Notes: generated from the letters alone by a model not told the origin. 64,000 bases of DNA from RBG-16-66-30 sp041479905 (GCA_041479905.1 JBGOYY010000005.1:1-64000); one strand, 5' to 3'; positions 24,449 through 34,283 are shown, numbered from the stretch's first letter. Numbers and translations: made by a program.

Positions 24449-25441
24449 TCAGCGGACGCCGAAGTTGAACTCGGTCTTCTCTTCGTTCCGGTCCGTGGCC
24501 GGGGCCGGTTCGGGCGCGAGGGCGGAGATCTCGGCCCGGAGCGCGGGGGTCATGGGGATGTCAACGGCCGCGAGCAGAGGACCGAGTTGGGCCGTGTTCC
24601 TGGCGCCGATGATGGGCGCCGTGACCGCCGGATGGGACGCCGCCCAGGCCACGGCCAGGCCGGCGGGGTCGAAGCCACGCTCTTGAGCGAAGGCCGTGAA
24701 GCGCTCGGCCACCTCGAAGTTCAAAGCGTCGCTGTAGCGCGTTCCGTAGATCTTGTTGCTGACGAGCCGCCCCGATTCGGGCCGGCGCCCGACCCCATAT
24801 TTCCCGCTGAGAAGGCCGCCGCCGAGCGGGCCGTAAGGGAAAACGCCGAGCCCCTCGGCCTGGGCCATGGGCAGGATCTCCGACTCGGCCTGGCGCTTGA
24901 CGAGGTTGTACATGGGCTGGATGCAGGCGAACGCGGCCAGGCCTTCCTTCGCCGATATCCCCAGGGCCTTGACGACCTGCCAGGCGGCGAAATTGCTGGC
25001 CCCCGTATAGACGACCTTGCCCTGCCGGACGAGGTCGTCGAAGGCCCGCAGGGTCTCTTCGAGCGGCGTCCGGTCGTCGAAGCGGTGGATGTAATAGATG
25101 TCGATGCGGTCGGTCGCCAACCGGCGAAGGCTGGCATCGACGGCGTACATGACGTGGCGGCGGGAGGCGCCCATGGCGTTGACGTCCTTGGATGTGGCGA
25201 AATAGGCCTTGCTGGTGATGACGACCTCTTCCCGGCAGTCCTTGATGAGCCGGCCCAGGATCTCCTCGGAGCGGCCGCCGGCGTACATGTCGGCGCAGTC
25301 GAAGACGTTGACCCCGGCGGCGCGGCAGGCCTCGAACAAGGATTTCGACCCCGCTTCATCGGCGTCGCCGCCGAAGGACATCGTCCCGTAGGCGATGGTC
25401 GAAACCTTGACCCCGGTCTTCCCCAGGAATTTGTAGGTCAT
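24449..25441 (-). CDS. aldo/keto reductase
   Basis: A 330-residue NADPH-dependent aldo/keto reductase (TIM barrel, cytoplasmic). The catalytic tetrad is visible: Asp and Tyr in DCADMYAGGRSEE, Lys in ITSKAYF, His in YYIHRFD. The C-terminal cofactor-binding motif PIIGARNTAQL is present. The substrate cannot be told. It lies 12 bp after the end of the GH3 gene on the same strand, so the two may be co-transcribed. Confidence 0.93.
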   Translation of the reverse strand: MTYKFLGKTGVKVSTIAYGTMSFGGDADEAGSKSLFEACRAAGVNVFDCADMYAGGRSEEILGRLIKDCREEVVITSKAYFATSKDVNAMGASRRHVMYAVDASLRRLATDRIDIYYIHRFDDRTPLEETLRAFDDLVRQGKVVYTGASNFAAWQVVKALGISAKEGLAAFACIQPMYNLVKRQAESEILPMAQAEGLGVFPYGPLGGGLLSGKYGVGRRPESGRLVSNKIYGTRYSDALNFEVAERFTAFAQERGFDPAGLAVAWAASHPAVTAPIIGARNTAQLGPLLAAVDIPMTPALRAEISALAPEPAPATDRNEEKTEFNFGVR

Positions 25442-25453
25442 GGCGCTTCCCTC

Positions 25454-27244
25454 TTATTGGACTTTCTTCTTCAATTCGAGCCCGTGCCCGACCGGGTAAA
25501 GGCCCGGGATCGACACGGGCAGCTTTCCGGCGACGTCCATCTCCCCGGTCAAGGCCCGGGCGGCGATCTCCTGCGTCTCCGGCGTGTTCCTGTACATGCA
25601 GACATAGGCGTCCGCTTCCGGAAAATGCCGCAGGAAATAGGGGCTGCCGAAGGACACGACGACGACGGCCGGGCCGTTCTCCAGGGCGGCGAACTTTCTG
25701 ATGAGGTCGACGTGCTTGGGCTCGAGGTCGACGCTCCCCTTTCCGGCGCTGACCTTGGAGAAGAGGGCGAAAACGACGGTCCCACCCCCGACGGCCGAAA
25801 ACTCGGTGAAGGCCTCGTCCAGGGCTTCCTGTCCCGTGTCTCCGTCGGCGTAGAAGGCGGCCGCGTCCGGGAACCTCTTCTTCATCGCCGTGACGAACGC
25901 CCGTCCGGCGAAGTAGTCACCGAGGTCGCTGCTCAGCGAGAGGACGGCGACCTTGCCGCCCGCGGCGGTGAGCGGCAGCGCTCCGCCCTCGTTTTTCACC
26001 AGGGTCGTCGAGCTTTCGAACGTCTTCAAGGCCTGCTCGAGGAAAGGACGCGGCGCGATCTTCCGGGAGAGCTCCTCGATCCTGACGAAACGGTTCCGGT
26101 TGAGGCCGAGGGCGGCCTTGGTTTCGAGGATGCGGCGCACCGACTCGTCGATCCGCTGAAGGGATATCCTCCCGTCCCGGACCGCGCCGGCGAGATAGGC
26201 GATGACCTTGGCCGGCTCCGGCGGCAGGAGGAGCTGGTCGACGCCGGCCAGGACCGCCCGGAGCGAGGCCTCCTCCGTGGAAAAGGCGTTGGTCACCCCG
26301 CCCATTTCGAGGGCATCCGAGACGATGAGCCCACGGAAACCCAGTTTTCCCCGGAGGACGCCCGTCAGGATCGGGGCCGACAGGGTTGCCGGCAGGCCTG
26401 GCGTCGGGTCGAGGGCCGGGACGGAGAGGTGGGCCGTCATGACGGCCTTGACGCCGGCGTCGATGGCCGCCTTGAACGGGACGAGCTCGACTTTCTCCAG
26501 GCGTTCGAGCCCGGCTTCGATCGTCGGCAGGAGGCTGTGGGAATCCTGGGACGTGTCGCCGTGGCCGGGGAAGTGCTTGGCCGTGGCGATCATGCCGTTA
26601 TCCTGCGCGCCCCGGATGAAGGCGTTGGCGATGCGGCTGACGAGCCCGGGGTCGGCGCCGACGGCCCGGGTGTTGATGATGGGATTATCGGGGTTGATGT
26701 TGACGTCGACGACCGGGGCGTAGGCCATGTGGATGCCCATGGCCCGGCCTTCGAGGGCGGTGACGCGGCCCATGCCGTAGGCCAGCTCCTCGGACCCGGC
26801 CGCGCCCAGGGACATGAGCGGCGGGAAAAGGGTGGCACCCGTGACCTGGTTGCCCGTCCCCCGCTCGAAGTCCGAGGCCATGAGGAGCGGGACCCGGGCC
26901 AGCTTCTGGAAGGCGTTCGTGAGCTCCGCCGTCTCGTAGACCTCGCCGCCGAAGAGGATCAGCCCGCCGATCCCGGACTTGACGACGAGGTCGTCGAGTT
27001 CCCGGAGATACGCACTGTCGGCGTTGCGGAAGGAGCCGGCGAAGCGGCAGGCGACCATCTGACCGATCTTCTCCTTGACGGTCATCTTCTTTAGGGTCCT
27101 GGCGACCCAGCCGCCGTCCGGCGCCGCGAGGCGCGGGGACGTCCCGGGAGCGGGCAGCCTGGCGCAACTCGAGATCAACAGGACGAGGAGGGCGGCCGCG
27201 GCGGCGGTTCGTTTTTTCGTCATGGTCTTCTTCCCTTTCTTCAT
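25454..27244 (-). CDS. GH3 beta-N-acetylhexosaminidase, lipoprotein
   Basis: A 596-residue glycoside hydrolase family 3 enzyme with lipobox ISSC near residue 27, so periplasmic and lipid-anchored. The catalytic domain (about 45-390) carries the NagZ-type His/Asp loop KHFPGHGDTSQDSH and the nucleophile in LIVSDALEMGG. A GH3 C-terminal domain (about 410-590) follows, making it longer than E. coli NagZ. It likely removes N-acetylglucosamine from peptidoglycan fragments. The alternative start ATG at 27223 is preceded by AGGGAAG. Confidence 0.9.
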   Translation of the reverse strand: MKKGKKTMTKKRTAAAAALLVLLISSCARLPAPGTSPRLAAPDGGWVARTLKKMTVKEKIGQMVACRFAGSFRNADSAYLRELDDLVVKSGIGGLILFGGEVYETAELTNAFQKLARVPLLMASDFERGTGNQVTGATLFPPLMSLGAAGSEELAYGMGRVTALEGRAMGIHMAYAPVVDVNINPDNPIINTRAVGADPGLVSRIANAFIRGAQDNGMIATAKHFPGHGDTSQDSHSLLPTIEAGLERLEKVELVPFKAAIDAGVKAVMTAHLSVPALDPTPGLPATLSAPILTGVLRGKLGFRGLIVSDALEMGGVTNAFSTEEASLRAVLAGVDQLLLPPEPAKVIAYLAGAVRDGRISLQRIDESVRRILETKAALGLNRNRFVRIEELSRKIAPRPFLEQALKTFESSTTLVKNEGGALPLTAAGGKVAVLSLSSDLGDYFAGRAFVTAMKKRFPDAAAFYADGDTGQEALDEAFTEFSAVGGGTVVFALFSKVSAGKGSVDLEPKHVDLIRKFAALENGPAVVVVSFGSPYFLRHFPEADAYVCMYRNTPETQEIAARALTGEMDVAGKLPVSIPGLYPVGHGLELKKKVQ

Positions 27245-27304
27245 TTGACTCCGGCCGGCTACCTTGACGATGTGTCGGACGACGAACAGCCCGGCGGCCC
27301 GGGC

Positions 27305-27841
27305 TCAGTACCGGACGAGGGCATGGACCTCGACCCCCGGATGGGCCCGCCGGATGTTCTCGACGCCCTTGAGGAATGAGAGCTCGACGACGGCCCCGAA
27401 ACCCGCGACGTCGCCCTTGAGCAGCTTGACGAGGTTGATGGCGCTCACCGAAGAGGAGCCGGTGGCGATGAGGTCGTCGATGATCAGAACGCGCTGGCCC
27501 GGCGCGACGCCGTCCTCGTGCATCTCGAAATATTCGACGGCGTACTCGTTGGGGGCGAGGACGGAGGCGGACTTGCGGGGAAGCTTGCCCTTCTTGCGGA
27601 TGATGGTCAGCCCGAGACGGAGCTCCCGGGCCAGCGCGGCGGCGAAGAGGAAACCCCGGGATTCGATCCCGGCGATGAGCTCCGGCCTCCGGGGCCGGGC
27701 CCAGGCGGCGAGCTCGTCGATGGCGAAGTTGAAGGCCTGGGCGCTCTGGACGACGGGCGTGATGTCCTTGAAGACGATCCCCGGCTTGGGAAAATCCGGA
27801 ACGTCGAGGATGAAGGATTTGAGGTCGATGGCCATGGGCAC
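27305..27841 (-). CDS. apt: adenine phosphoribosyltransferase
   Basis: A 178-residue purine-salvage enzyme (adenine + PRPP to AMP). Family marks: FPKPGIVFKDITP near the start, IAGIESRGFLFAAALA, and the PRPP loop VLIIDDLIATGSS. Length is normal. It is on the minus strand upstream of the GH3 gene (60 bp gap) and divergent from thiE. Confidence 0.95.
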   Translation of the reverse strand: MPMAIDLKSFILDVPDFPKPGIVFKDITPVVQSAQAFNFAIDELAAWARPRRPELIAGIESRGFLFAAALARELRLGLTIIRKKGKLPRKSASVLAPNEYAVEYFEMHEDGVAPGQRVLIIDDLIATGSSSVSAINLVKLLKGDVAGFGAVVELSFLKGVENIRRAHPGVEVHALVRY

Positions 27842-27918
27842 ATCCTTTCCGGCGAACCGCCCGAATTCGGACGGCCCTCATTCTTGATCAAACGCCGGGG
27901 GAAGTCAAACCCTAGACT

Positions 27919-27937
27919 CCCCGGCATGAATGCCGGG
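27919..27937. repeat. short perfect palindrome between apt and thiE
   Basis: CCCGGCAT-GA-ATGCCGGG: 8-bp arms around a 2-base centre in the divergent intergenic gap. It could be an operator for either gene. A TATACT box (27954-27959) lies 17 bp to the right, towards thiE. Confidence 0.45.
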
Positions 27938-27975
27938 AAGACGGAGATTGAGGTATACTAGGGGATGAAGCAGAC

Positions 27976-28623
27976 ATGGTCATCGATTATTCGCTCACCC
28001 TCGTCGCCGACGCCGATTTCTTCAACAAAATTGCCGTCCCGGGCACCGCGGGCCGGGACTTTCTCGGGATCGTCGATGCCGCCGTCCAAGGCGGGGTGAC
28101 GGTCGTCCAGCTCCGGGCGAAGGCCCTCCCCTTCCGGGAGTTTCTCGACCTCGGCCTCAGGGCGGCGGACCGGCTGGCCGGGACCGGCGTGCCTCTCATC
28201 ATCAACGACCGGATGGACATCGCCCTGGCCTGCGGCGCCGATGGCGTCCATCTCGGCCAGGAAGACATGCCCTTGTCTACGGCCAGGAAGATCCTGGGCG
28301 GGGACAGGATAATCGGCATATCCGTTAATACCGCCATGGAGGCCCGCGCGGCGGAAGCCGGGGGGGCCGATTACGTCGGCGCCGGCCCGGCCTTCGCCAC
28401 GGCCACGAAGGACACCGCTCTCCCCGTTCTCGGCCCGGAGGGTATCCGCTCGATCAAACGGGCCGTCCGCATCGCGGTCGTGGCCATCGGGGGAATAAAC
28501 GCCGGGAACGCGGCGGCCCTTGTCCATTCCGGCGCGGACGGGATCGCCGTCGTCTCGGCCATCCTCGGCGCGCCGGACGCGAGACGCGCGTCCGAGGAAT
28601 TGAGAAAGGCTTTCAAGCGATAG
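27976..28623 (+). CDS. thiE: thiamine-phosphate synthase
   Basis: A 215-residue TIM-barrel enzyme that joins the thiazole and pyrimidine halves of thiamine. Typical motifs are VTVVQLRAK, LIINDRMDIALACGADGVHLGQEDMP, GISVNTAMEA, DYVGAGPAFATATK and VAIGGINAGN. No other thiamine gene or TPP riboswitch is seen nearby. It is convergent with tsaE, 45 bp away. Confidence 0.95.
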   Translation: MVIDYSLTLVADADFFNKIAVPGTAGRDFLGIVDAAVQGGVTVVQLRAKALPFREFLDLGLRAADRLAGTGVPLIINDRMDIALACGADGVHLGQEDMPLSTARKILGGDRIIGISVNTAMEARAAEAGGADYVGAGPAFATATKDTALPVLGPEGIRSIKRAVRIAVVAIGGINAGNAAALVHSGADGIAVVSAILGAPDARRASEELRKAFKR

Positions 28624-28668
28624 CTTAGGAAATCGCGGCGAAACTCAAGAGCGCGCTGGCCGAATTGG

Positions 28669-29112
28669 TTAAGCGTTGATCGTGATCCGGCGCTCGTCGT
28701 CACCGACGACCTCGATCCGGACGCCGATCCCGGCCAGGACAAAAGTCAGCTTCTCCGCCCACTCGACGAGGACGATCCCCTCTCCCAGGAAATCCTCCCA
28801 GCCGAGGTCGAGGATCTCGGCCTCCCGCTCGAGCCGGTAGAGATCAATGTGGTAGACGCGGTGCTTCCCCTCGTAGATGTTGACGAGTGTGAATGACGGG
28901 CTTGAAACCCGGTCCGTGTTGGTGACTCCCGCGCCTGCGGCGATGCCTTTGGCAAAGACGGTTTTCCCCGCGCCGAGCTCGCCGGTCATCAGGACGATCT
29001 CTTTTCCCTTGAATGCGGCGGCCAGCTTTCGGGCGAGGGCGAAGGTTTCCTCGGCCGAATGCGTCGTGAAGACTCCGGCTCGGGTCGGGGCTTCGGCCCT
29101 CCTCGCGGCCAT
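28669..29112 (-). CDS. tsaE: tRNA N6-threonylcarbamoyladenosine ATPase TsaE
   Basis: A 147-residue P-loop ATPase of the t6A tRNA-modification complex. Walker A is GELGAGKTVFAKGIA; the family pattern SPSFTLVNIYEG, HIDLYRLE and LGWEDFL...VEWAEKL is complete. ATG 29112 has GGGGGAG 8 bp upstream; a GTG at 29121 would overlap the upstream stop as GTGA. It follows the nnr gene directly, an arrangement common in bacteria. Confidence 0.93.
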   Translation of the reverse strand: MAARRAEAPTRAGVFTTHSAEETFALARKLAAAFKGKEIVLMTGELGAGKTVFAKGIAAGAGVTNTDRVSSPSFTLVNIYEGKHRVYHIDLYRLEREAEILDLGWEDFLGEGIVLVEWAEKLTFVLAGIGVRIEVVGDDERRITINA

Positions 29113-29117
29113 TCCGA

Positions 29118-30671
29118 TCACTCCCCCGCCAGCGCCTTCAAAGCCGGCGGGAGATAGCGGATGAGGTCGCAGGCGGTGAGGGATCTCTCGCCGACCCTTT
29201 CGGCGGCGATGTCCCCGGCTAGTCCGTGGGCGTAAACGGCGGAGAGGACGGCCCCGAGGAAGTCCTTCTCCTGGATGACCTGGGAGGCGATGATGCCGCC
29301 GAGGACGTCCCCCGTCCCGCCCGTGGCCATGCCGGGGTTGCCCGTCGGGTTGACGAAAACGCGGCCGTCGGGGGCCGCGATGAGCGTCCGGTACCCCTTG
29401 AGGACGACCGTAACGCCGAATTTCGCGGCGAATTCGGGCACGAGCTCCAGGCGGTGTTTGAGGACCTCGGCGGCGGACCGGCCGACGAGCCGGGCGAACT
29501 CCCCGGGATGCGGCGTGAGGACGGCCGGCGCCGATAGGCGGCGCAGGATATCCGGCTTCGCGGCGATGATGTTGAGCCCATCGGCGTCGATGACGGCCGG
29601 AACTTTGAGTCTGGGGAGAAGGCCGAGAACGAATTCGGCGGTCGAGGGATTTGTGGACAGCCCGGGCCCCAGGAGCACGGCGCTTTTCCCATTGACGAGC
29701 TCGAGGGCGCGCGGCAGGGCCTCCTTGGCGATCGTTTTCTCGGCTGTTTCCGGGAGCGGTTCGGTCATGAGCTCGGCCATGGACCGGGCGACTATCGGGA
29801 GGGCGCTCTGAGCCGTGGCTACCGTGACCAGGCCGGCGCCCGTCCGGAGAGCGGCCTTGCCGGCGAGCGCGGCCGCGCCCGTCTTCCCCAACGACCCCGC
29901 GAAGATGAGGAGGTGGCCATAGGAGCCCTTGTGCGTGTCCCGTTTCCGCTTGCCGAAGAACGGCAGGACCGTTTTTCCCTCGACGAGCTCGAGCTTCAGC
30001 TCCAGCTTGTCGAAAAGGAAAGGCGGAACGCCGATAGGCGCGACGACGAGGTCGCCGATGCATTCGGCGGCGGGCGGGAAAATGTGGGCGATCTTGGGGG
30101 CGGCCAACGCCACCGTCAAGTCCGCCTTGACGCAGGGACCGATCATCTCGAAGGTGTCGCTCGAAAGCCCGGAGGGGATATCGACGGCGACCTTGAACGC
30201 CGCGGACGTGTTCATGTCTTCGACGGCCAGGGCGAAGAGCCCGTCGAGGGGCTTGAGGAGGCCGGTCCCGAACAGCGCGTCGACGAGGATTGTCGCGTGA
30301 AAGACCTTAACCCGGACCTTTTTCCACTCGGCGGGAGTGCGGATCTCGGTGACGGGGATGCCGAGCTTAAGTACGACGGCCAGGTTGACCGCGGCGTCAC
30401 CCTTGACCTCTTCCTTCGCCGCGAGGAGCAGGACCTCGGGCGCAGCCCCGGAATTGAAGAGATGGCGGGCGACGACGAGCCCGTCCCCCCCGTTGTTGCC
30501 TTTTCCGGCCACGATGACGATCGTCTCATCTCCGGGCTTCGGGAACCGGCCCTTGAGCGCCCTGACGATCCGCAGTCCGGCGTTCTCCATGAGCACCGTC
30601 CCCGGGATGCCGATCTCCTCGATCGCGATCCGGTCGATCTCCTTCATTTCCCGGGAAGTCAATATCTTCAT
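29118..30671 (-). CDS. nnr: bifunctional NAD(P)H-hydrate epimerase/dehydratase
   Basis: A 517-residue metabolite-repair enzyme that restores damaged NAD(P)H. N-terminal epimerase domain (about 1-215: TVLMENAG, AGKGNNGGDGLVVARHL) and C-terminal ADP-dependent dehydratase domain (about 235-510: GSYGHLLIFAG, LTPHPGEFARL, NPGMATGGTGDVLGG). The start ATG 30671 sits exactly 7 bp after a TAAAAT box with no ribosome site, so the mRNA may be leaderless. Confidence 0.94.
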   Translation of the reverse strand: MKILTSREMKEIDRIAIEEIGIPGTVLMENAGLRIVRALKGRFPKPGDETIVIVAGKGNNGGDGLVVARHLFNSGAAPEVLLLAAKEEVKGDAAVNLAVVLKLGIPVTEIRTPAEWKKVRVKVFHATILVDALFGTGLLKPLDGLFALAVEDMNTSAAFKVAVDIPSGLSSDTFEMIGPCVKADLTVALAAPKIAHIFPPAAECIGDLVVAPIGVPPFLFDKLELKLELVEGKTVLPFFGKRKRDTHKGSYGHLLIFAGSLGKTGAAALAGKAALRTGAGLVTVATAQSALPIVARSMAELMTEPLPETAEKTIAKEALPRALELVNGKSAVLLGPGLSTNPSTAEFVLGLLPRLKVPAVIDADGLNIIAAKPDILRRLSAPAVLTPHPGEFARLVGRSAAEVLKHRLELVPEFAAKFGVTVVLKGYRTLIAAPDGRVFVNPTGNPGMATGGTGDVLGGIIASQVIQEKDFLGAVLSAVYAHGLAGDIAAERVGERSLTACDLIRYLPPALKALAGE

Positions 30672-30678
30672 GAGAGCA

Positions 30679-30684
30679 ATTTTA
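30679..30684 (-). promoter_or_regulatory. possible leaderless promoter of nnr-tsaE
   Basis: TAAAAT -10 box on the minus strand, followed by 7 bases and then the nnr ATG. No good -35 is seen and no Shine-Dalgarno is possible. Confidence 0.35.
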
Positions 30685-30865
30685 GCATATTTCGGGAGAC
30701 ATCCGACATTCATTTAGAAATGGGGCTTGATGGCTGGCCCCAACTAATAGGGCCGTCCGAGATATCTCCCTCAATATATTGACATTCGGTCGGGCCTTGT
30801 GTTAGGAATGGCTCGATCGATTGTTTGCCTGTTCGGCCGACAAGGCAAGACGGAGGGCCATCAAC

Positions 30866-33181
30866 GTGACTGATTCCGGCAAGCGCCGCGCCGTATCGCG
30901 CAGGTTTCCCTGGCAGCTCATCGTCGTTTTCATCCTTCTCGCCGCGGGATTGTTCATCCTGTCCCGGGTTTTTTACGATATTCAGGTCAAGCATGCCCGC
31001 GCCTATAAAGAGGACGCCCTGGCCGCTCGAGCCGATCTAAATGCGCTTCAGATCGCGAACTGGAGGGACGGGCTCCTGACCCTGGCCGACGCCTATTCCG
31101 AGGATCCCGCTCACGCGGCGCTGGCGCAGGACCTCATCGAGGGCCGGAATGCGGGCCCGGCCAACCAGGAAATCATCGGCGGCCTCTCCGGGTTCCGGAA
31201 AAAATTCCCGTTCGAATGGGCGACGCTCGCCCTCGTGGGGGGGAAAATTGTCCTCAAGACTCCCGAGTCGGCCGAGGTCCGATCGACGCCCGATTCGATA
31301 CGGTTGGGCCACGAAGTCTGGCGGACCAAAAAAGCCGGGCTCGGGACGATCAGCATCGACGAAGCGACCGGACGCCGCTCGATCGACCTGCTCATTCCCG
31401 TCCTCGTGGTCAAGGGCCAAAGCCGGGAACCGATCGCCCTCCTGCGGCTGAACTTCGACCCTTCCAAGTCCCTCGATCCGCTCCTGAAAACCCCGCCCTT
31501 CCAGAGCCCGACATCCGAGGCGCTTCTCCTCGAACGAGTCGGGGATGACTTCCTCGCCCTGGCCGCGCCCCGCCTCCAGGAATCCGCGGCGCTCCCGCTC
31601 CGTATTCCCGTGCGCGATTTCCGGCGCCCGGCGTCGCGGGATTTTCTCGGCGAAGAAGGCATCGTCGAGGGAAAAGATTACCGCGGCGCGACTGTCCTCG
31701 GCTTCATCAAGGCCGTCCCGGACTCGCCCTGGCTCGTCATGGCTAAGATCGACCTCCGGGAACTGACGACGGCGATGACCTCCCGGTACCGGATCATGCT
31801 CGGAATCACCGGCGCCTTCGTCCTCCTCTGCGGGATCCTCCTCTGCCTGTTCTGGCTCAAGACCCTGGCCGCCCAAGACGCCGCCGAGCGGGCCAAGTGG
31901 GACCAGGCGAACAGGCATATGGACGAGTTCATCCAGCTCGTGATCGACATCATGCCCAACCCGGCCTTCTTCAAAGACACGCAGGGGTTCTACCGGGGCA
32001 CCAACTCGGCCTTCGAGAAGCTGCTCGGCTTGTCCAAGAACGACATTTTTGGAAAAACCATCGGCGATATCGCCCCGGCTGAGATCGTCAAAAGGCACCA
32101 GGAACACGACCAGGCCCTCCTCGAAAAGCCCGGCCATCAGGTCTATGAAGCTCCCCTGCAGGCCTGGGACGGCACGCACCACGTCATTTTCATCAAGACG
32201 GCCTACGTCCGCCCGGACGGTACGCTCGGCGGGATCTTCGGCATCCTCAAGGACATCACCCAGAGACTGCGCTCGGAAGAGGAGCTCGAACAGCTCCGCA
32301 AGTTCAGCGACAGCACCGTCCAGACCATGACCGAAGGCCTCGTCCTGACCGACACCGAAGGCAGATTCACGTTCGTCAACCCGGCCGCGGCCCTGATGCT
32401 GGGCTACACGCCGACGGAGATGATCGACAGGGAGGTCCTGTCCTTCATCCCCAAGGACCAGCATGCCATCGTCCGCCGGGCGGACGAGAAGCGCTCCCAG
32501 GGCATTTCCGGCCGCTACGAGCTCGTCTTTTTGCACAAGGACGGCACCCGCCGCACGTTCCTCGTCAGTGCCGGGCCCCGCGTCCAGGGCGCCCAGGTCG
32601 GCGGGACGATGGCCGTCCTGACGGACATCTCCGAGCGCAAGCGGCTGGAAGAGGAGATCAGCGCCCTGTCCCTGCTGGACGAGCTGACGACCCTTTACAA
32701 CCGCCGCGGCTTCATGACCCTGGCCGAGCAGCAGCTCAAGACCGCCAACCGCTTGAAAAAGCAAGTGGCCCTGCTCTACCTCGACATGGATGACCTGAAA
32801 AAAATCAACGACACCGGCGGGCACAGGATGGGCGACCGGGCCCTCGTCGAGATCGCCTTCATCCTGAAAAAGAGCTTCCGCGAGTCCGACATCGTCGGCC
32901 GGCTGGGGGGGGACGAGTTCTCCGTCCTGGCCATGGAGGCGACCGACATGAACGTCGACATCCTCACGGCGCGGCTCCAGGAGAAGCTCGACCTTTTCAA
33001 CTCGCGGTCCTCTGCCGAGGCCGGTTTCAGCCTGTCCGTCAGCGTGGGCGTGTGCACCCGCGAGCCGGAACACCCGGCGACGGTCGAGGAGATGCTGAGC
33101 CGGGCCGACCTCCTCATGTACGAGCAGAAACGGAGCAAGAAGGGCGGCGAGCCGGCCAAGCCGCCCGGACGCTCGAAATAG
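30866..33181 (+). CDS. membrane PAS-PAS-GGDEF diguanylate cyclase
   Basis: A 771-residue sensor enzyme making cyclic di-GMP. GTG 30866 has GGAGGG upstream; an in-frame ATG at 30821 is less likely. Membrane helix 1 (about 15-35), a periplasmic sensor region (about 40-300, not recognised), helix 2 (about 309-331), then two PAS domains (about 350-470 and 475-600) and a C-terminal GGDEF domain (about 605-760). The GGDEF motif is intact and an RESD inhibitory I-site lies five residues upstream, so it should be active and feedback-controlled. No EAL domain is present. A TTGACA at 30779-30784 may be its -35. Confidence 0.92.
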   Translation: MTDSGKRRAVSRRFPWQLIVVFILLAAGLFILSRVFYDIQVKHARAYKEDALAARADLNALQIANWRDGLLTLADAYSEDPAHAALAQDLIEGRNAGPANQEIIGGLSGFRKKFPFEWATLALVGGKIVLKTPESAEVRSTPDSIRLGHEVWRTKKAGLGTISIDEATGRRSIDLLIPVLVVKGQSREPIALLRLNFDPSKSLDPLLKTPPFQSPTSEALLLERVGDDFLALAAPRLQESAALPLRIPVRDFRRPASRDFLGEEGIVEGKDYRGATVLGFIKAVPDSPWLVMAKIDLRELTTAMTSRYRIMLGITGAFVLLCGILLCLFWLKTLAAQDAAERAKWDQANRHMDEFIQLVIDIMPNPAFFKDTQGFYRGTNSAFEKLLGLSKNDIFGKTIGDIAPAEIVKRHQEHDQALLEKPGHQVYEAPLQAWDGTHHVIFIKTAYVRPDGTLGGIFGILKDITQRLRSEEELEQLRKFSDSTVQTMTEGLVLTDTEGRFTFVNPAAALMLGYTPTEMIDREVLSFIPKDQHAIVRRADEKRSQGISGRYELVFLHKDGTRRTFLVSAGPRVQGAQVGGTMAVLTDISERKRLEEEISALSLLDELTTLYNRRGFMTLAEQQLKTANRLKKQVALLYLDMDDLKKINDTGGHRMGDRALVEIAFILKKSFRESDIVGRLGGDEFSVLAMEATDMNVDILTARLQEKLDLFNSRSSAEAGFSLSVSVGVCTREPEHPATVEEMLSRADLLMYEQKRSKKGGEPAKPPGRSK

Positions 33182-33208
33182 GCCGGGGTGCGGCCCCCCG
33201 GCGCGGCC

Positions 33209-33237
33209 TTGAAATAGGACTCCGTTTGTGTTATTTT
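33209..33237 (+). promoter_or_regulatory. promoter of the gap-pgk-tpiA-secG operon
   Basis: -35 TTGAAA (33209-33214), 17-bp spacer, -10 TATTTT (33232-33237), 37 bp before the gap ATG, which has AGGAGG. Confidence 0.65.
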
Positions 33238-33274
33238 CTGGGTCACTTTCTCCCGAAAACATGAGGAGGTTCCC

Positions 33275-34276
33275 ATGGCTATCAGGATAGGTATAAACGG
33301 TTTCGGACGAATAGGCCGGAACATGCTTCGGGCGTCTTGGAACGACCCCAACATCGAATACGTCGCGGTCAACGACATCACCGACGCCAAGACATTGGCC
33401 CATCTGCTCAAGTACGACTCGGTCCTGGGCACCTTCAAGGCCGACGTCAAGGCGACCGAGGACGCCATCGTCGTCAACGGCAAGAAGGTCCGGGTGCTGG
33501 CCGAAAAAGAGGTCGGGAAGCTCCCCTGGAAGGACCTCGGCGTCTCCGTCGTCATCGAGTCGACCGGAAAGTACACCAAGCGTCAGGACGTCGTCCAGCA
33601 CATCGAGAAGGGCGGCGCCGCGAAGGTCATCGTCTCGGCGCCGGCCACCGACCCGGACGTCACGCTCGTCCTGGGCGTCAACGAGAAGAGCTACGACCCG
33701 GCGAAACACCACGTCATCTCCAACGCCTCGTGCACGACGAACTGCCTGGCTCCCGTCGTCAAGGTCCTCCATGAGACCTTCGGCGTCGAGAAAGGTTTCA
33801 TGACGACCATCCACTCCTACACCAACGACCAGAAGATCCTCGACGCGCCCCACAAGGACCTGCGCCGGGCCCGGGCCGCGGCCATTTCCCAGATCCCGAC
33901 GACGACCGGCGCGGCCAAGGCCGTGGGTCTGGTCATACCCGAGCTCAAGGGCCGCATCGACGGCTTCTCCGTCCGCGTCCCGACCCCCAACGTGTCCCTC
34001 GTCGACTTCGTAGCCGTCCTCAAGAGGGCGACGACGGCCGAGGAGATCAACGCCGCGTTCAAGAGCGCCGCCGAAGGCCCGCTCCAGGGCATCCTCGGCG
34101 TCACGGACGAGCCCCTCGTCTCCGTGGACTTCATGGGCGACCCCCGCTCGGGCATCGTCGACATGCTCTCGACCAAGGTCATCGACGGCAACCTGGCCAA
34201 GGTCATCGCCTGGTACGACAACGAGTGGGGTTACTCCTGCCGGCTCGTCGACCTGGCCAAGTTCATCTCCAAGTGA
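33275..34276 (+). CDS. gap: glyceraldehyde-3-phosphate dehydrogenase, type I
   Basis: A 333-residue glycolytic enzyme. NAD-binding start IRIGINGFGRIGRN, catalytic Cys in SNASCTTNCLAPV, His in the following TTIHSYTNDQ, and the C-terminal WYDNEWGYS. Length is typical. It is the first gene of a glycolytic operon, with pgk 7 bp downstream. Confidence 0.97.
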   Translation: MAIRIGINGFGRIGRNMLRASWNDPNIEYVAVNDITDAKTLAHLLKYDSVLGTFKADVKATEDAIVVNGKKVRVLAEKEVGKLPWKDLGVSVVIESTGKYTKRQDVVQHIEKGGAAKVIVSAPATDPDVTLVLGVNEKSYDPAKHHVISNASCTTNCLAPVVKVLHETFGVEKGFMTTIHSYTNDQKILDAPHKDLRRARAAAISQIPTTTGAAKAVGLVIPELKGRIDGFSVRVPTPNVSLVDFVAVLKRATTAEEINAAFKSAAEGPLQGILGVTDEPLVSVDFMGDPRSGIVDMLSTKVIDGNLAKVIAWYDNEWGYSCRLVDLAKFISK

Positions 34277-34283
34277 GACAGAC

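Noticed and set aside
24587..27094. 835-codon open frame on the plus strand
   Set aside because: Antisense to the aldo/keto reductase and GH3 genes, both well supported. No motif or ribosome site.
28624..28668. possible tRNA-like string near TGGCCGAATTGGTTAAG
   Set aside because: It resembles a D-arm by chance, but there is no acceptor, anticodon or T-arm pairing.
29122..30063. N-terminal extension of the tsaE frame
   Set aside because: Out-of-frame reading of the nnr gene; TsaE motifs begin only after 29112.
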